Both the position numbers and the translations under genes were made by a program. The notes under the pieces were generated by a model. The model made no database searches and was not told the origin of the DNA. It saw only the letters and a list, made by a program, of their open reading frames with translations. DNA of 64,000 bases from JACMLD01 sp044227095 (GTDB taxonomy: Bacteria > Bacteroidota > Bacteroidia > Chitinophagales > Chitinophagaceae). Each line of letters starts with the position of its first letter. Position 1 is the first letter of the stretch. Location of the stretch: positions 558,001 to 622,000 of the forward strand of contig JBGAFV010000002.1 in assembly GCA_044227095.1 (NCBI GenBank). Reading direction: 5' to 3'. Positions 8,801 through 17,019 of this stretch are shown piece by piece.

Positions 8801-9631
8801 TCATTTTTTAAACAATTCTCTAAAAATGGCTTTGGTTAGCTTATTTGTATAAACACTATCCTGGCAATGGTGTACCCAACGGATGGCTTTAATAGCATTG
8901 GTAAGAAATACTTCATCAGCTGCCAGCAATTCTTCTCTGCTAAGTTCTTTTTCCCTAACATCAAATCCATGGTTAGGGCCTTCCTTCATTACAAACCTTC
9001 GCATAATACCCGCTACACAACCGGCTTGCAATGGTGGGGTGTAAATAACATCATTTTTTACAATGAAAATATTAGCAATGGTGGCATCGCATACAGCACC
9101 GGAAGTATTCAGCAAAAACGCATCATTCAACAATTGTTTTTTTGCATAAAGTGCGGCCATACTATACAGCAGGTAATTGTTGCTTTTTAAGTTTGAAAAA
9201 ACATCCTGCGGCTTCCTGGCATCATTGTAAATGCCAGTAACCAGTCCATTTTCATTTAGTTGAAATTCTGCTTCGGGCAGTTTCCAGCTTTGAATAATGC
9301 AATTGGGAGAATTGTCTCCATCGTAGATACCACCATTTCCTTTAAAAACATTAATTCTTATCCTGGCAGTTTTATGCTGATTTTTTTTGCATAAAGATGA
9401 TACCTGGTCTGATAGATATCCGGGTTTAAAATAAGCCGGCAATTCAAAACCCAACAAGTTTAATCCATTAAAAAGCCGCTCAAAATGCCAATCAGCCAGG
9501 CAAAGTTTGCCGTTAGCATACCTGATTGTTTCAAATAACCCGCTGCCATAGCGCAGGCCCTGGTTGTCTGCCTGTACCAATGGCGCATCACTTTTATAAA
9601 ACCTTGTATTAAACAGGAGGTATTCGTTCAT
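8801..9631 (-). CDS. Class IV aminotransferase, PabC/BCAT-like
   Basis: A 276-residue PLP enzyme of aminotransferase fold class IV. The family members include aminodeoxychorismate lyase (PabC), branched-chain and D-amino-acid aminotransferases. Visible marks are GLRYGSGLFETIRY near the start, the PLP lysine Lys149 in SNLKSNNYL, and a phosphate-binding region around AVCDATIANIF and PPLQAGCVAGIMRR. The FETIR pattern and length favour a PabC-like role in p-aminobenzoate and folate synthesis, which would suit folE nearby, but the sequence alone cannot exclude an aminotransferase. Confidence 0.75.
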   Translation of the reverse strand: MNEYLLFNTRFYKSDAPLVQADNQGLRYGSGLFETIRYANGKLCLADWHFERLFNGLNLLGFELPAYFKPGYLSDQVSSLCKKNQHKTARIRINVFKGNGGIYDGDNSPNCIIQSWKLPEAEFQLNENGLVTGIYNDARKPQDVFSNLKSNNYLLYSMAALYAKKQLLNDAFLLNTSGAVCDATIANIFIVKNDVIYTPPLQAGCVAGIMRRFVMKEGPNHGFDVREKELSREELLAADEVFLTNAIKAIRWVHHCQDSVYTNKLTKAIFRELFKK

Positions 9632-9652
9632 AAATTCCCTTAAAAATAAAAC

Positions 9653-9674
9653 AGTCCCGTCATATGACGGGACT
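9653..9674 (-). terminator. Terminator after response regulator 1
   Basis: A perfect 22-bp GC-rich palindrome followed, on the minus strand, by a T-rich run. It sits 28 bases past the stop of the response regulator at 9702-10373 and separates it from the aminotransferase gene. Confidence 0.85.
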
Positions 9675-9701
9675 ATTAGTTATTTAAACAGCCTGGTACA
9701 A

Positions 9702-10373
9702 TTATGCACCGCTTTCCAATAGTTTGTTTTTTACTGCAAACATTACAAGGCCGGCCATGCTTTTAGAGCCAGTTTTAGTTTTCAGTTTATCACGAATGGC
9801 TTCTACTGTGCGTGGGCTTATATCAACAATGTCTGCTATTTCTTTAGTGGTTTTTTCCTCGCACATCAGTTTAAGAATGCGAAGCTCTTTATCGTTCAGT
9901 TGTACATCGTCTGTTGTGTGCTCTACTTTTTTGGTACGCAAGCCAGACAGTAAAGCTTTATTGGTAAGTTCATTAAAGAAAAACTCTTGTTCAAAACATG
10001 TTTTAATGGCCTGGTAAATGGTTTCGCTGTCAGAGTTTTTAGTCAGATAAGAATTTGCCCCCACTTCCATAAGCTTAGAAATCATGGATTGATCGTTGTG
10101 CATAGACAGTATAATTACCTTGATGTTTGGATAAAGCTTCCTTATTTCGGGTAAAGTGGTTATTCCATCCATCAAGGGCATTTGTATATCCAGCAAGATA
10201 ACATCGGGCTCAATATGCTTAAGAAGGTTAAGGAGCTGCATGCCATTATCGGCTTCGGCAATCATCTCAATATCTTTACGAACAGCTAATGCGGTTTTTA
10301 CGCCTGCGCGGAAAAGCGCATGGTCGTCAGCTATAGCTACTTTAATGGGTCGGGAAGGGTCGTACTGTTTCAT
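9702..10373 (-). CDS. NarL/LuxR-type response regulator 1
   Basis: A 223-residue DNA-binding response regulator. The receiver domain (about 10-130) has the acidic pair in IADDH, phospho-acceptor Asp62 in LLDIQMPLMDG, the switch Ser in ILSMHND and the Lys in YLTKNSDSE. The C-terminal LuxR/GerE helix-turn-helix (about 155-220) reads LNDKELRILKLMCEEKTTKEIAD..SPRTVEAIRDKL. It is one of four paralogues in 6.5 kb. No kinase gene is beside it. It ends at a strong terminator. Confidence 0.93.
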   Translation of the reverse strand: MKQYDPSRPIKVAIADDHALFRAGVKTALAVRKDIEMIAEADNGMQLLNLLKHIEPDVILLDIQMPLMDGITTLPEIRKLYPNIKVIILSMHNDQSMISKLMEVGANSYLTKNSDSETIYQAIKTCFEQEFFFNELTNKALLSGLRTKKVEHTTDDVQLNDKELRILKLMCEEKTTKEIADIVDISPRTVEAIRDKLKTKTGSKSMAGLVMFAVKNKLLESGA

Positions 10374-10613
10374 AAGGGATTTTTTGCTACTTTATAGAGC
10401 TTTATGATTATGAATGTTCTGTTGTAAAAAGAATAAAAATCTGTCATATTTACCATAGTATAAGTACGAAATTATGATATTTCGGAATATACCAATTAAC
10501 GATGCCGGAAAGTATTTTTCCGTCCCTGGGAATAGTATAACAAACATTGTTAAATAGTTGATTTACTATAGTGTTAGTAAATACCGAATATTTAAAAACG
10601 GGTGTATGTGCTC
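10374..10613. other. AT-rich upstream region of response regulator 1
   Basis: This 240-base stretch has no convincing reading frame on either strand. It should hold the promoter of the minus-strand response regulator, but I see no good TTG/TAnnTTTG pair facing that gene. Confidence 0.4.
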
Positions 10614-10644
10614 TTGTCCACATACTTATACACATGTAAATTTG
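10614..10644 (+). promoter_or_regulatory. Bacteroidota-type promoter for a candidate small RNA
   Basis: TTG at 10614-10616, a 20-base spacer and TAAATTTG at 10637-10644 match the Bacteroidota primary sigma factor pattern (TTG, about 19-21 bases, TAnnTTTG). The expected transcription start, about 5-7 bases after the G, coincides with the first base of the stem described in the next entry. Confidence 0.7.
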
Positions 10645-10649
10645 TTCTC

Positions 10650-10775
10650 AAGTTGATTGACGGGGATTAGCAACCTCACAAGACCATCCAATGTCCTGAA
10701 ATAACCGTCCAGTAACTTTGTTCAATATCCAATGAATATCCAGCGAAGTCCAATGTCAATCAACTTATTTTTTTT
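10650..10775 (+). ncRNA. Candidate structured small RNA, about 120 nt
   Basis: The two ends of this segment are a perfect 12-bp inverted repeat: AAGTTGATTGAC at 10650-10661 and its complement at 10755-10766, with 93 bases between. The 3' arm is followed by a long T run (from 10768), as in a Rho-independent 3' end, and a promoter ends 6 bases before the 5' arm. There is no reading frame inside. The interior carries the tetramer TCCA five times, starting at 10687, 10708, 10728, 10739 and 10749, three of them followed by ATG. The closed-end shape could suit a 6S-like RNA, but I see no 6S sequence signature, so the class is unknown. Confidence 0.6.
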
Positions 10776-11023
10776 TAAATCCTGTCCCTACGAATTCCAA
10801 AGCACCAATATTCTTGAATTACCAGGCTTAAAGCTTTATTCGCTTTAGTAGTTGTTAATCATACCCTTACCTTGAAACTACTAAGTTTACCAATTCCTTT
10901 GAAAGACAGCGTGGATTGTATTCCAAACAACAACTGTCCCGTTTTTAAAAACGTGCGCAAGAAACTGAAGTATTCCTTGAAAAACCTTATCCTTTTTTGA
11001 AGTTCTTTTATAATCATATTTAC

Positions 11024-11132
11024 CCTGCTTTTTCTGAAACAATGAAAAATAAAGTAGCGAAAGCAAAATGTTGTAAAAGCATTTTGTTTCCTTGGTTTAC
11101 TTAATCATTGCCGGAAAAAAGCAGGTTTTTTT
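11024..11132 (+). ncRNA. Possible second structured RNA
   Basis: CCTGCTTTTTC at 11024-11034 can pair with GAAAAAAGCAGG at 11114-11125 (one bulged A), and seven T follow at once. Inside, 11064-11070 and 11080-11086 form a 7-bp hairpin that can be extended by A-T and G-T pairs, and 11052-11056 pairs with 11098-11102. No matching promoter is visible. It also contains a 20-codon frame at 11042-11104 that I do not trust. A structured leader or an independent small RNA are both possible. Confidence 0.35.
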
Positions 11133-11166
11133 GTTTGTACAACAACAATATTCATATAGCCTTTAC

Positions 11167-11206
11167 AAAAAAAAGAGCAGAAAAGTTTTTCTGCTCTTTT
11201 TTTTAA
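11167..11206. terminator. Strong bidirectional-looking terminator in gene-free DNA
   Basis: An A-run, GAGCAG, near-zero loop and the complementary arm ending in a run of T form an approximately 17-bp perfect hairpin that would work in either direction. No protein gene ends nearby, so it must end a transcript that is not an obvious coding sequence, or read-through from the candidate small RNAs upstream. Confidence 0.75.
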
Positions 11207-11559
11207 AACCCAGGTTTCTATTACACTATAAGTTTAACAAATAAACGTCCATAGATTTGCGTATAAATAATATAATATCAACGCTTAATCTAACCGTTGC
11301 AAAATTAAGTATGTGACAACTTTGGGGAATGAGCAAAACATCAATAATCAATATGTTTTTTCACCAATATATTTTTTTGATATAGAACTTTTCATCAAAC
11401 AAATTTAAATGCGCAAGTAAATCATTCCCACTCTCAGGCAACTGCGTATTTATAAATAGTTTCATTTGAAAAACTACTTCTATTGTAAACATTTTTTTAC
11501 AGAAGTAATAATGAAATAAAAAACGGAAGGTTACCTTTCAGCAATAAACCTTTTGAGAA
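11207..11559. other. AT-rich leader region of response regulator 2
   Basis: No reading frame, repeat or convincing promoter pair is visible here. It presumably carries the promoter of the plus-strand regulator that follows. Confidence 0.4.
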
Positions 11560-12225
11560 ATGCAATCCGGGGAAAGAATAATAAAAATTGCTATTGCAGA
11601 CGACCATGTTTTAGTTCGTTGCTCAATAATAAAACTAATAGCAGATTTTAAAAACTGTATGGTAATATTTGAAGCTGGCAACGGCAGGGAACTGTTACAA
11701 AAAATAAAAGAAAAAGAGCTACCGGATATTGTACTGCTGGATTTAAACATGCCCGTAATGGATGGTTTTGAAACTTCTGCATTGATCAGAAAAAATTATC
11801 CGTCTGTAAATATTCTGATGCTAACCATGTACGACAGCGACCAGGCATTAATACAATTGCTACAAACTGGCATAAACGGTTTCTTAAAGAAAGATGCAGA
11901 ACCTTCCGAACTATTTTCGGCAATAGATTGCGTTGTAAAAACTGGTTCTTATTATTCGGCAAATATATCAGGAAAACTTGCTGGCTTATTCCGCACAGGC
12001 GATGGGCAAAGAATGGCTCTTGAGAAAGCATTAATAAGCATACAGGAATTAACTTTTTTAAGGTTTGCATGCTCTGAACTAACGTATAAAGAAATTGCAG
12101 CAAAAATGGGGTTAAACCCTAGAGCGGTAGATCAATTACGTGACACCTTATTTGAAAAATTTGATGTTAAAACCCGTGTGGGCCTTGCTATGTTTGCTAT
12201 AAAGAGAGGTATTGTGGCAATTTAA
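11560..12225 (+). CDS. NarL/LuxR-type response regulator 2
   Basis: A 221-residue response regulator. The receiver is complete: acidic pair in IADDH, Asp61 in LLDLNMPVMDG, Thr in MLTMYDSD, Lys in FLKKDAEP. The output helix-turn-helix is the most diverged of the four paralogues: ISIQELTFLRFACSELTYKEIAAKMGLNPRAVDQLRD has NPRAVDQ where the others have SPRTVE, so it probably reads a different DNA site. It has no partner kinase beside it and is convergent with regulator 3. Confidence 0.92.
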   Translation: MQSGERIIKIAIADDHVLVRCSIIKLIADFKNCMVIFEAGNGRELLQKIKEKELPDIVLLDLNMPVMDGFETSALIRKNYPSVNILMLTMYDSDQALIQLLQTGINGFLKKDAEPSELFSAIDCVVKTGSYYSANISGKLAGLFRTGDGQRMALEKALISIQELTFLRFACSELTYKEIAAKMGLNPRAVDQLRDTLFEKFDVKTRVGLAMFAIKRGIVAI

Positions 12226-12252
12226 TACTAATGCAGTTTAGTTTTATTTGTA

Positions 12253-12912
12253 CTAATCAATCAACTTGTTGCGCATACCATACATAATTAATCCTGCAAT
12301 GGTTTTGGCCCCAACTTTTGTTTTCATGTTTTGCCGTATCGTTTCAACTGTTCTAGGGCTTAGAAAAACTTCTTTTGAAATCTCTTCTGTTGTTTTATCT
12401 TCTGCAAGAAGTTTTAAAATGCGCACTTCTTTCTCCGAAAACTTTACAGGATTAGGATAAAATTGGCGAACCTGGCGCTTGGTTTGCAATTTTGATAATA
12501 CAGCTTTATTTACCAGTTCGTTAAAATAAAAATCATCGTTCATGCACGCAAGAATAGCCTGGTAAATTTCTTCGGGATCAGTTGTTTTGGTTAGATAAGC
12601 ATTTGCGCCCATTTCCATCATTTTGCTTATCATTTCCTGGTCATCGTACATGGTAAGTACAATAATCTTTACATCTTCATATTCTTTACGCAAAAGCGGA
12701 ATAGCATTTATGCCGTCTATCTCGGGCATGCGTATATCCATTAAAAGCACATCAGGCTTTTTAATTTGCATTTTATGCATCAGATCTTTTCCATCTTCTG
12801 CTTCCCATAAAATTTTAAGGTACTCTTTGTTTTTCAGGGCCATCCGGATACCATCCCTAAAAATTTTGTGATCATCCGCAATCGAAACTTTAATTTGTAG
12901 ATCTGTGGTCAT
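12253..12912 (-). CDS. NarL/LuxR-type response regulator 3
   Basis: A 219-residue response regulator close to regulator 1 in sequence. The receiver has IADDH, Asp59 in LLMDIRMPEIDG, Thr in VLTMYDDQEM and Lys in YLTKTTDPEE. The helix-turn-helix is FSEKEVRILKLLAEDKTTEEISKEVFLSPRTVETIRQNM. Monocistronic and divergent from the small-protein/kinase cluster downstream; its partner kinase is not evident. Confidence 0.93.
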   Translation of the reverse strand: MTTDLQIKVSIADDHKIFRDGIRMALKNKEYLKILWEAEDGKDLMHKMQIKKPDVLLMDIRMPEIDGINAIPLLRKEYEDVKIIVLTMYDDQEMISKMMEMGANAYLTKTTDPEEIYQAILACMNDDFYFNELVNKAVLSKLQTKRQVRQFYPNPVKFSEKEVRILKLLAEDKTTEEISKEVFLSPRTVETIRQNMKTKVGAKTIAGLIMYGMRNKLID

Positions 12913-13454
12913 AAGGACATTTGGTTTTGTAAATGGGTTATTGGCTACTATAGAAACAAATCACTAATAATAAAACAACTGGCAACTTAAAAATTTCATT
13001 CAGGCTTTTCTTCATTGTATAAGGGCTGCCATTTCATAGGGGTATTATATGTTTTTCCACATCATAACTGCAAACGGCAAACCTACATTTAAATTGCTAT
13101 TTCTGAATTGCGCTATGCTTTAAAATTCTGCTTTATCTGTCAATGTTTGCAAAATTTCATTTGCGGTTTTAGAGCTTTTTACAGGAAAACCCTTAGATAT
13201 CAACACTTGTGGATATCTATTTCTGAAAAATCCCCAAAACCGGGAAAAACTCACCGTAAAATTACTAATTTCAAATAGTGGAATTTCGTAATTTTACGAA
13301 GTGTATTTACCATAAAAAATCGCTGAAACCCTTATCCTATCTAACTTTCAGCAATTTATAACATTTTGGTAAAACTACGTGCCCATTGGACACTCTTTTT
13401 TTTTTAATGTATTTCGTAAGGCATTTATGTCTTAAAACCTCCAAAAACTGTATT
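12913..13454. other. Divergent intergenic region with three inverted repeats
   Basis: No reading frame is credible in these 540 bases, but there are three inverted repeats in 160 bases. TAGATATC at 13194-13201 is mirrored at 13212-13219. CGTAAAATTAC at 13255-13265 is mirrored at 13288-13298 (22-base spacer). GCTGAAA at 13322-13328 is mirrored at 13346-13352. They lie 100-260 bases before the small-protein gene and could be operators for the regulators here or leader hairpins. Confidence 0.5.
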
Positions 13455-13841
13455 ATGATGCACACCGAACTCACCACAAAAGCAATTGCTCAGGTAGGCG
13501 AAGCAATTTCACATGAACTTGGCGCTCAGATGATCTCTGATTTTCAAGCTGCTAACCCAACTGACACAAAGAGCTATCACATCGGCCGCAAAATTATTGA
13601 GCAAATCCTTGCTCAGCCTGATTGTGCTGGAATTAAGTTTTACAACGCTTACAATGAGAAAGGAGAAAAAACCCTGGTTTACGTAGGTTTAGACCAATTT
13701 GGTAAGGCACTTGTAAAGTACACAACTGTTAGTGCTGATGGCAACCTTGATAGCAGCAAAGCTATTGTTGCAGACAGGGCTGGTACATCTGGTTCTACTT
13801 CAAGCGAAGATGACCAGTGGTTTACAGAACTTTTCATTTAA
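13455..13841 (+). CDS. Small conserved-looking protein of unknown function
   Basis: A 128-residue soluble protein without a signal peptide, membrane segment or domain that I can name. I chose the ATG at 13455 over an upstream TTG because the upstream residues (FFLMYFVRHLCLKTSKN) look like leader sequence, not protein. It has a helical start (TTKAIAQVGEAISHELGAQMISDFQ), a compact core (GRKIIEQILAQPDCAGIKFYNAYNEKGEKTLVYVGLDQFGK) and a Ser/Asp-rich tail. Proteins with a similar ILAQP..AGI.FYNA..E.G..TLVYVG core seem familiar to me from other Chitinophagaceae, without a function. Its codon pattern looks well expressed. It precedes a membrane protein, kinase and regulator on the same strand. Confidence 0.75.
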   Translation: MMHTELTTKAIAQVGEAISHELGAQMISDFQAANPTDTKSYHIGRKIIEQILAQPDCAGIKFYNAYNEKGEKTLVYVGLDQFGKALVKYTTVSADGNLDSSKAIVADRAGTSGSTSSEDDQWFTELFI

Positions 13842-13900
13842 GGCTGATTTTCTTGATTTATAGAGCAATGCCTTTTATATTTGGATAAATTTAAAGGCAA

Positions 13901-14572
13901 TTGTCACTACGGACTTTAAGTATAAATTCTGTTTTTTTACCCATAATTATTTTCCTTTTTTTTTATAAAAAAAACAAGGGAGATAAATTATGGGTAATTT
14001 TTTTATATACCGTTTTCTCACTTGCTGTTGATTATTCTTACGACATTATCTGGCATCTCATTGGTAATGAAAAAAAAGCAAACTTTTACGTATCTAGCTT
14101 TTTTACCATAATTGAATTCACACTCTTTGCTTTATTCCTTTACTATAATATCAATCAAAGAGCATTAAAAAATATTGTTCTTATTTGTGCCGGCATTTTT
14201 TTTCCTATTTCCATTTTTAATTTATTTCAAAAAGGAATTGAAGACTTTGATTCTATTACTGCCTCGGTAGAATGTATTTTGATTATTTTCTTTAGCATTT
14301 TATTTCTTTACGACCAGATACGTGAGCCAGAGTTGGTTTTTATTTATACATCAAAAAAGTTCTGGGTTATTGTTGCTTTCTTTCTATATTTTTCATCAAC
14401 CCTTTTTCTTTTTTTATATGCTGCAGAATTAACCAAAAACGCAAAAGCATATTATTGGTCTATAAACTTTACTTTCAATATTATAAAAAACCTTCTTTTT
14501 GCTATGGCGTTTTTAATGAAACCCGATAATACATCAAACCGGACTTTTATGAAAAATGAATATAATATTTAA
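13901..14572 (+). CDS. Seven-helix membrane protein of unknown function
   Basis: A 223-residue integral membrane protein with about seven hydrophobic segments (roughly 9-22, 30-47, 63-82, 90-108, 120-138, 152-172, 182-204). The start must be the TTG at 13901: an in-frame stop lies three codons upstream and no ATG follows before the first helix. No catalytic motif is visible. It lies 28 bases before a histidine kinase that has only one membrane segment and no sensor domain, so it may supply the sensing part; this is inference from context. Confidence 0.7.
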   Translation: MSLRTLSINSVFLPIIIFLFFYKKNKGDKLWVIFLYTVFSLAVDYSYDIIWHLIGNEKKANFYVSSFFTIIEFTLFALFLYYNINQRALKNIVLICAGIFFPISIFNLFQKGIEDFDSITASVECILIIFFSILFLYDQIREPELVFIYTSKKFWVIVAFFLYFSSTLFLFLYAAELTKNAKAYYWSINFTFNIIKNLLFAMAFLMKPDNTSNRTFMKNEYNI

Positions 14573-14600
14573 GACTAACCCCTAACCCTTATATCAATAC

Positions 14601-15425
14601 ATGCTCCTATTACAAGTTAACAACCCGCCCGGCATTACTTCAATAATGTTTTTTGGCACAATTGGTATGCTTACGCTTGCCGTGGGGCTTATTGTATTTA
14701 TTATTTTTCACCAGCGCAAGGTTATACGCTACCAGGGCACCTTGCAGCGTATGGAACAAGACCAGCAGCGAATGCTGTTAAACGCCTCTATCCGCCTCCA
14801 GGAAGAAGAAAGACAGCGCCTGGCAGCAGACCTTCACGATGATGCAGGACCATTGCTGGCTACCGCCCGCCTGTACCTCAATGAGAACCTGGTAAATATG
14901 GATAAGGCATCACAACTACAAAGTATTTACAATGCCAAACAAATTATAGACGATACAATACAGCTAATTCGTAATATTTCTCATAGCCTGATGCCGCCAA
15001 CATTGAAAAATTTTGGACTTGAATCTGCTGTGAATGATCTCTTTCAGAAAATAAGCGGATCGGGCAGTCTCAATGCCAGTTGCCGATTTCATGATTATAA
15101 AGAAAGACTTAAGACCGAAGATGAATTGATTCTTTTTCGTGTTTTACAGGAACTGGTTAATAATATACTTAAACATAGCAATGCCAGTTTTATTCATGTA
15201 ACACAAAACATAAATGGCGATAGGTTTTTTCTCCGTCTCCATCATGATGGACGTGGACTTACACAAGCAGATTTTGAAAAACTGAACAAGAGCCCTGTAG
15301 GTCTTGGTTTAAAAAACATTCAAAGCCGTCTTAAACTATTAAGTGGAAACATTTACTTCGAAAAAGACGTAACACAAACCTATTACAAGGTAACAATAGA
15401 ATTATCCAAAGAAGAAGTGCTGTAA
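14601..15425 (+). CDS. HisKA_3-type sensor histidine kinase
   Basis: A 274-residue kinase of the NarX/DesK type. One membrane helix (about 14-36) is followed by a short coiled segment, the dimerisation/phosphoacceptor motif EEERQRLAADLHDDAGP with His79, and an HATPase domain with the N-box ELVNNILKHSNASF and the late G-rich loop VGLGLKNIQSRL. There is no extracytoplasmic sensor domain. It is followed 76 bases later by response regulator 4, its likely partner, and is the only kinase for four regulators in the region. Confidence 0.92.
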   Translation: MLLLQVNNPPGITSIMFFGTIGMLTLAVGLIVFIIFHQRKVIRYQGTLQRMEQDQQRMLLNASIRLQEEERQRLAADLHDDAGPLLATARLYLNENLVNMDKASQLQSIYNAKQIIDDTIQLIRNISHSLMPPTLKNFGLESAVNDLFQKISGSGSLNASCRFHDYKERLKTEDELILFRVLQELVNNILKHSNASFIHVTQNINGDRFFLRLHHDGRGLTQADFEKLNKSPVGLGLKNIQSRLKLLSGNIYFEKDVTQTYYKVTIELSKEEVL

Positions 15426-15501
15426 TAAAATGAAAGTAGAAAATACACGTTTAAATTGTAAAAATTTGTAATTTAGACTTTTTCCAATATCACCTGAACC
15501 C

Positions 15502-16155
15502 ATGAGTTTGATTAAAGTAGCCATAGCAGACGATCACAAAATATTCCGTAAAGGGGTAATCTTATCGCTTCGCCCCTATGCAAATATCAAGTTTGTAATG
15601 GAGGCTGAAAATGGCCAGGAACTCATCGATAATCTTCCCGGCGAAGAAATACCCGAAGTAATACTGATGGATTTAAGAATGCCCCGTAAAGACGGTATAG
15701 AAGCCACCAAATACGTTGCAAAGCATTTTCCGCAAATACATGTTATTTGTCTCACCATGTTCGAAGATGAGCGCTTTGTAAGCCATATGATGGAAGTTGG
15801 TGCCAATGGTTACCTTCTTAAAAGTGCAGAGCCACAAGAGATAAAAAAAGCAATAATGGAAGTGGTTTCAAAAGGCTATTACCTCAATAATTTTGTAAAC
15901 CGCATTCTTCTAAAAAAATCTCACTCCAAACAAAAAGTAGCGCCCAACCTTAGCCAGGAAATAACCATTAGCGACAGGGAAAGAGATGTTATCAAATACA
16001 TCTGCATGGAATTTACCGCTCAGGAGATTGCGCAAAAACTTGAAGTAAGTCCACGTACTGTGGAGGCTATTAAAGACAGGTTGATGGAAAGGTTTGGCTC
16101 TAAAAATACTGCAGGCCTTGTTTTTTTTGCGGTAAAAAACAACCTGATAGACTAA
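15502..16155 (+). CDS. NarL/LuxR-type response regulator 4
   Basis: A 217-residue response regulator, probably phosphorylated by the kinase just upstream. The receiver has IADDH, Asp57 in LMDLRMPRKDG, Thr in CLTMFEDERF and Lys in YLLKSAEPQE. The output domain reads ISDRERDVIKYICMEFTAQEIAQKLEVSPRTVEAIKDRLM. It ends directly against the convergent scoB gene, with no room for a separate terminator. Confidence 0.93.
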   Translation: MSLIKVAIADDHKIFRKGVILSLRPYANIKFVMEAENGQELIDNLPGEEIPEVILMDLRMPRKDGIEATKYVAKHFPQIHVICLTMFEDERFVSHMMEVGANGYLLKSAEPQEIKKAIMEVVSKGYYLNNFVNRILLKKSHSKQKVAPNLSQEITISDRERDVIKYICMEFTAQEIAQKLEVSPRTVEAIKDRLMERFGSKNTAGLVFFAVKNNLID

Positions 16156-16812
16156 TTAAATTTTCATTTCCGGCACATTATCTTCAGCAAGCAGTTTACC
16201 AGCGGTTTTACTTTTAATTTCTTCTATTGAAATTCCAGGTGCCCTTTCTATAAGTTTAAAACCATTGGGTGTTACATCTATTACCGCAAGTTCTGTTACA
16301 ATACGTTTTATACATTTTACGCCTGTTAGCGGTAATGTACAAGAAGGCAATAATTTTGATTCGCCTGCGGGGTTGGTATGCATCATTGCTACAATTATAT
16401 TTTTAGCACTGGCTACAAGATCCATCGCCCCTCCCATTCCTTTTACCATTTTTCCGGGAATTTTCCAATTGGCTATATCGCCTGTTTCACTTACTTCCAT
16501 AGCACCTAGTACAGTAAGATCAACCTTACCGGCCCTTATCATTCCAAAACTTTCTACACTGTCAAAAAAAACGCCGCCTGGTAAAATAGTCACTGTTTCT
16601 TTTCCCGCATTTATAAGATCTGCATCTATTTCTTCTTCTGGCGGATAAGGACCCATACCAAGCATGCCATTTTCGCTTTGTAGTGTAATGGTCATGCCAG
16701 GTTGTATATAATTTGCAACAAGGGTAGGAATGCCAATGCCGAGGTTTACATACATTCCATCTTTTAGTTCTTGTGCAATGCGTTTTGCAATTCCGTATTT
16801 ATCTAAGGCCAT
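16156..16812 (-). CDS. scoB: 3-oxoacid CoA-transferase subunit B
   Basis: The beta subunit of succinyl-CoA:3-ketoacid (acetoacetate) CoA-transferase, used to activate or release acetoacetate. From the start at 16812 it is 218 residues, and the catalytic Glu47 sits in QSENGMLGMGPYP. GIGIPTLVANYI and the KGMGGAMDLVASAKNIIVAM segment are family marks. An upstream ATG at 16851 would add 13 residues that do not resemble the family, so I rejected it. The alpha subunit is upstream on the same strand but separated by about 200 bases containing a GC-rich palindrome. Confidence 0.93.
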   Translation of the reverse strand: MALDKYGIAKRIAQELKDGMYVNLGIGIPTLVANYIQPGMTITLQSENGMLGMGPYPPEEEIDADLINAGKETVTILPGGVFFDSVESFGMIRAGKVDLTVLGAMEVSETGDIANWKIPGKMVKGMGGAMDLVASAKNIIVAMMHTNPAGESKLLPSCTLPLTGVKCIKRIVTELAVIDVTPNGFKLIERAPGISIEEIKSKTAGKLLAEDNVPEMKI

Positions 16813-16891
16813 AAATGCTGTATTAATAATTATAAAACTAATGTTGCTCAATTAAGACGATCACCAGTGTTGTATTAGCCTAAGTGTGCGA

Positions 16892-16940
16892 CGCCCGTTC
16901 GAACGGATGAAAATATATTTTTGTTTGTTCATCCGGGCGG
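16892..16940. repeat. GC-rich interrupted palindrome between scoA and scoB
   Basis: CGGATGAA at 16904-16911 pairs with TTCATCCG at 16928-16935, and CGCC at 16892-16895 continues the stem with GGCG at 16936-16939. A TTCGAA palindrome in the left arm is left as an internal loop. It is clearly richer in G and C than its surroundings and resembles a short mobile or REP-like intergenic element; it could also act as an mRNA processing or stability hairpin between the two subunit genes. Confidence 0.55.
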
Positions 16941-17019
16941 GCAAGAATGATTCATCTGTGTTTCCAATGCTGACTACCTAAAATATTCTACCGTTTAAAG
17001 AAATGAATGATAAAACTGA

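Noticed and set aside
11042..11104. A 20-codon frame in the gap after the candidate small RNA
   Set aside because: Too short, no context support, and it lies within a structure better read as RNA.
16896..16905. GTTCGAAC resembling a tRNA T-loop
   Set aside because: No acceptor, anticodon or D-arm can be fitted; the octamer is part of a palindrome.
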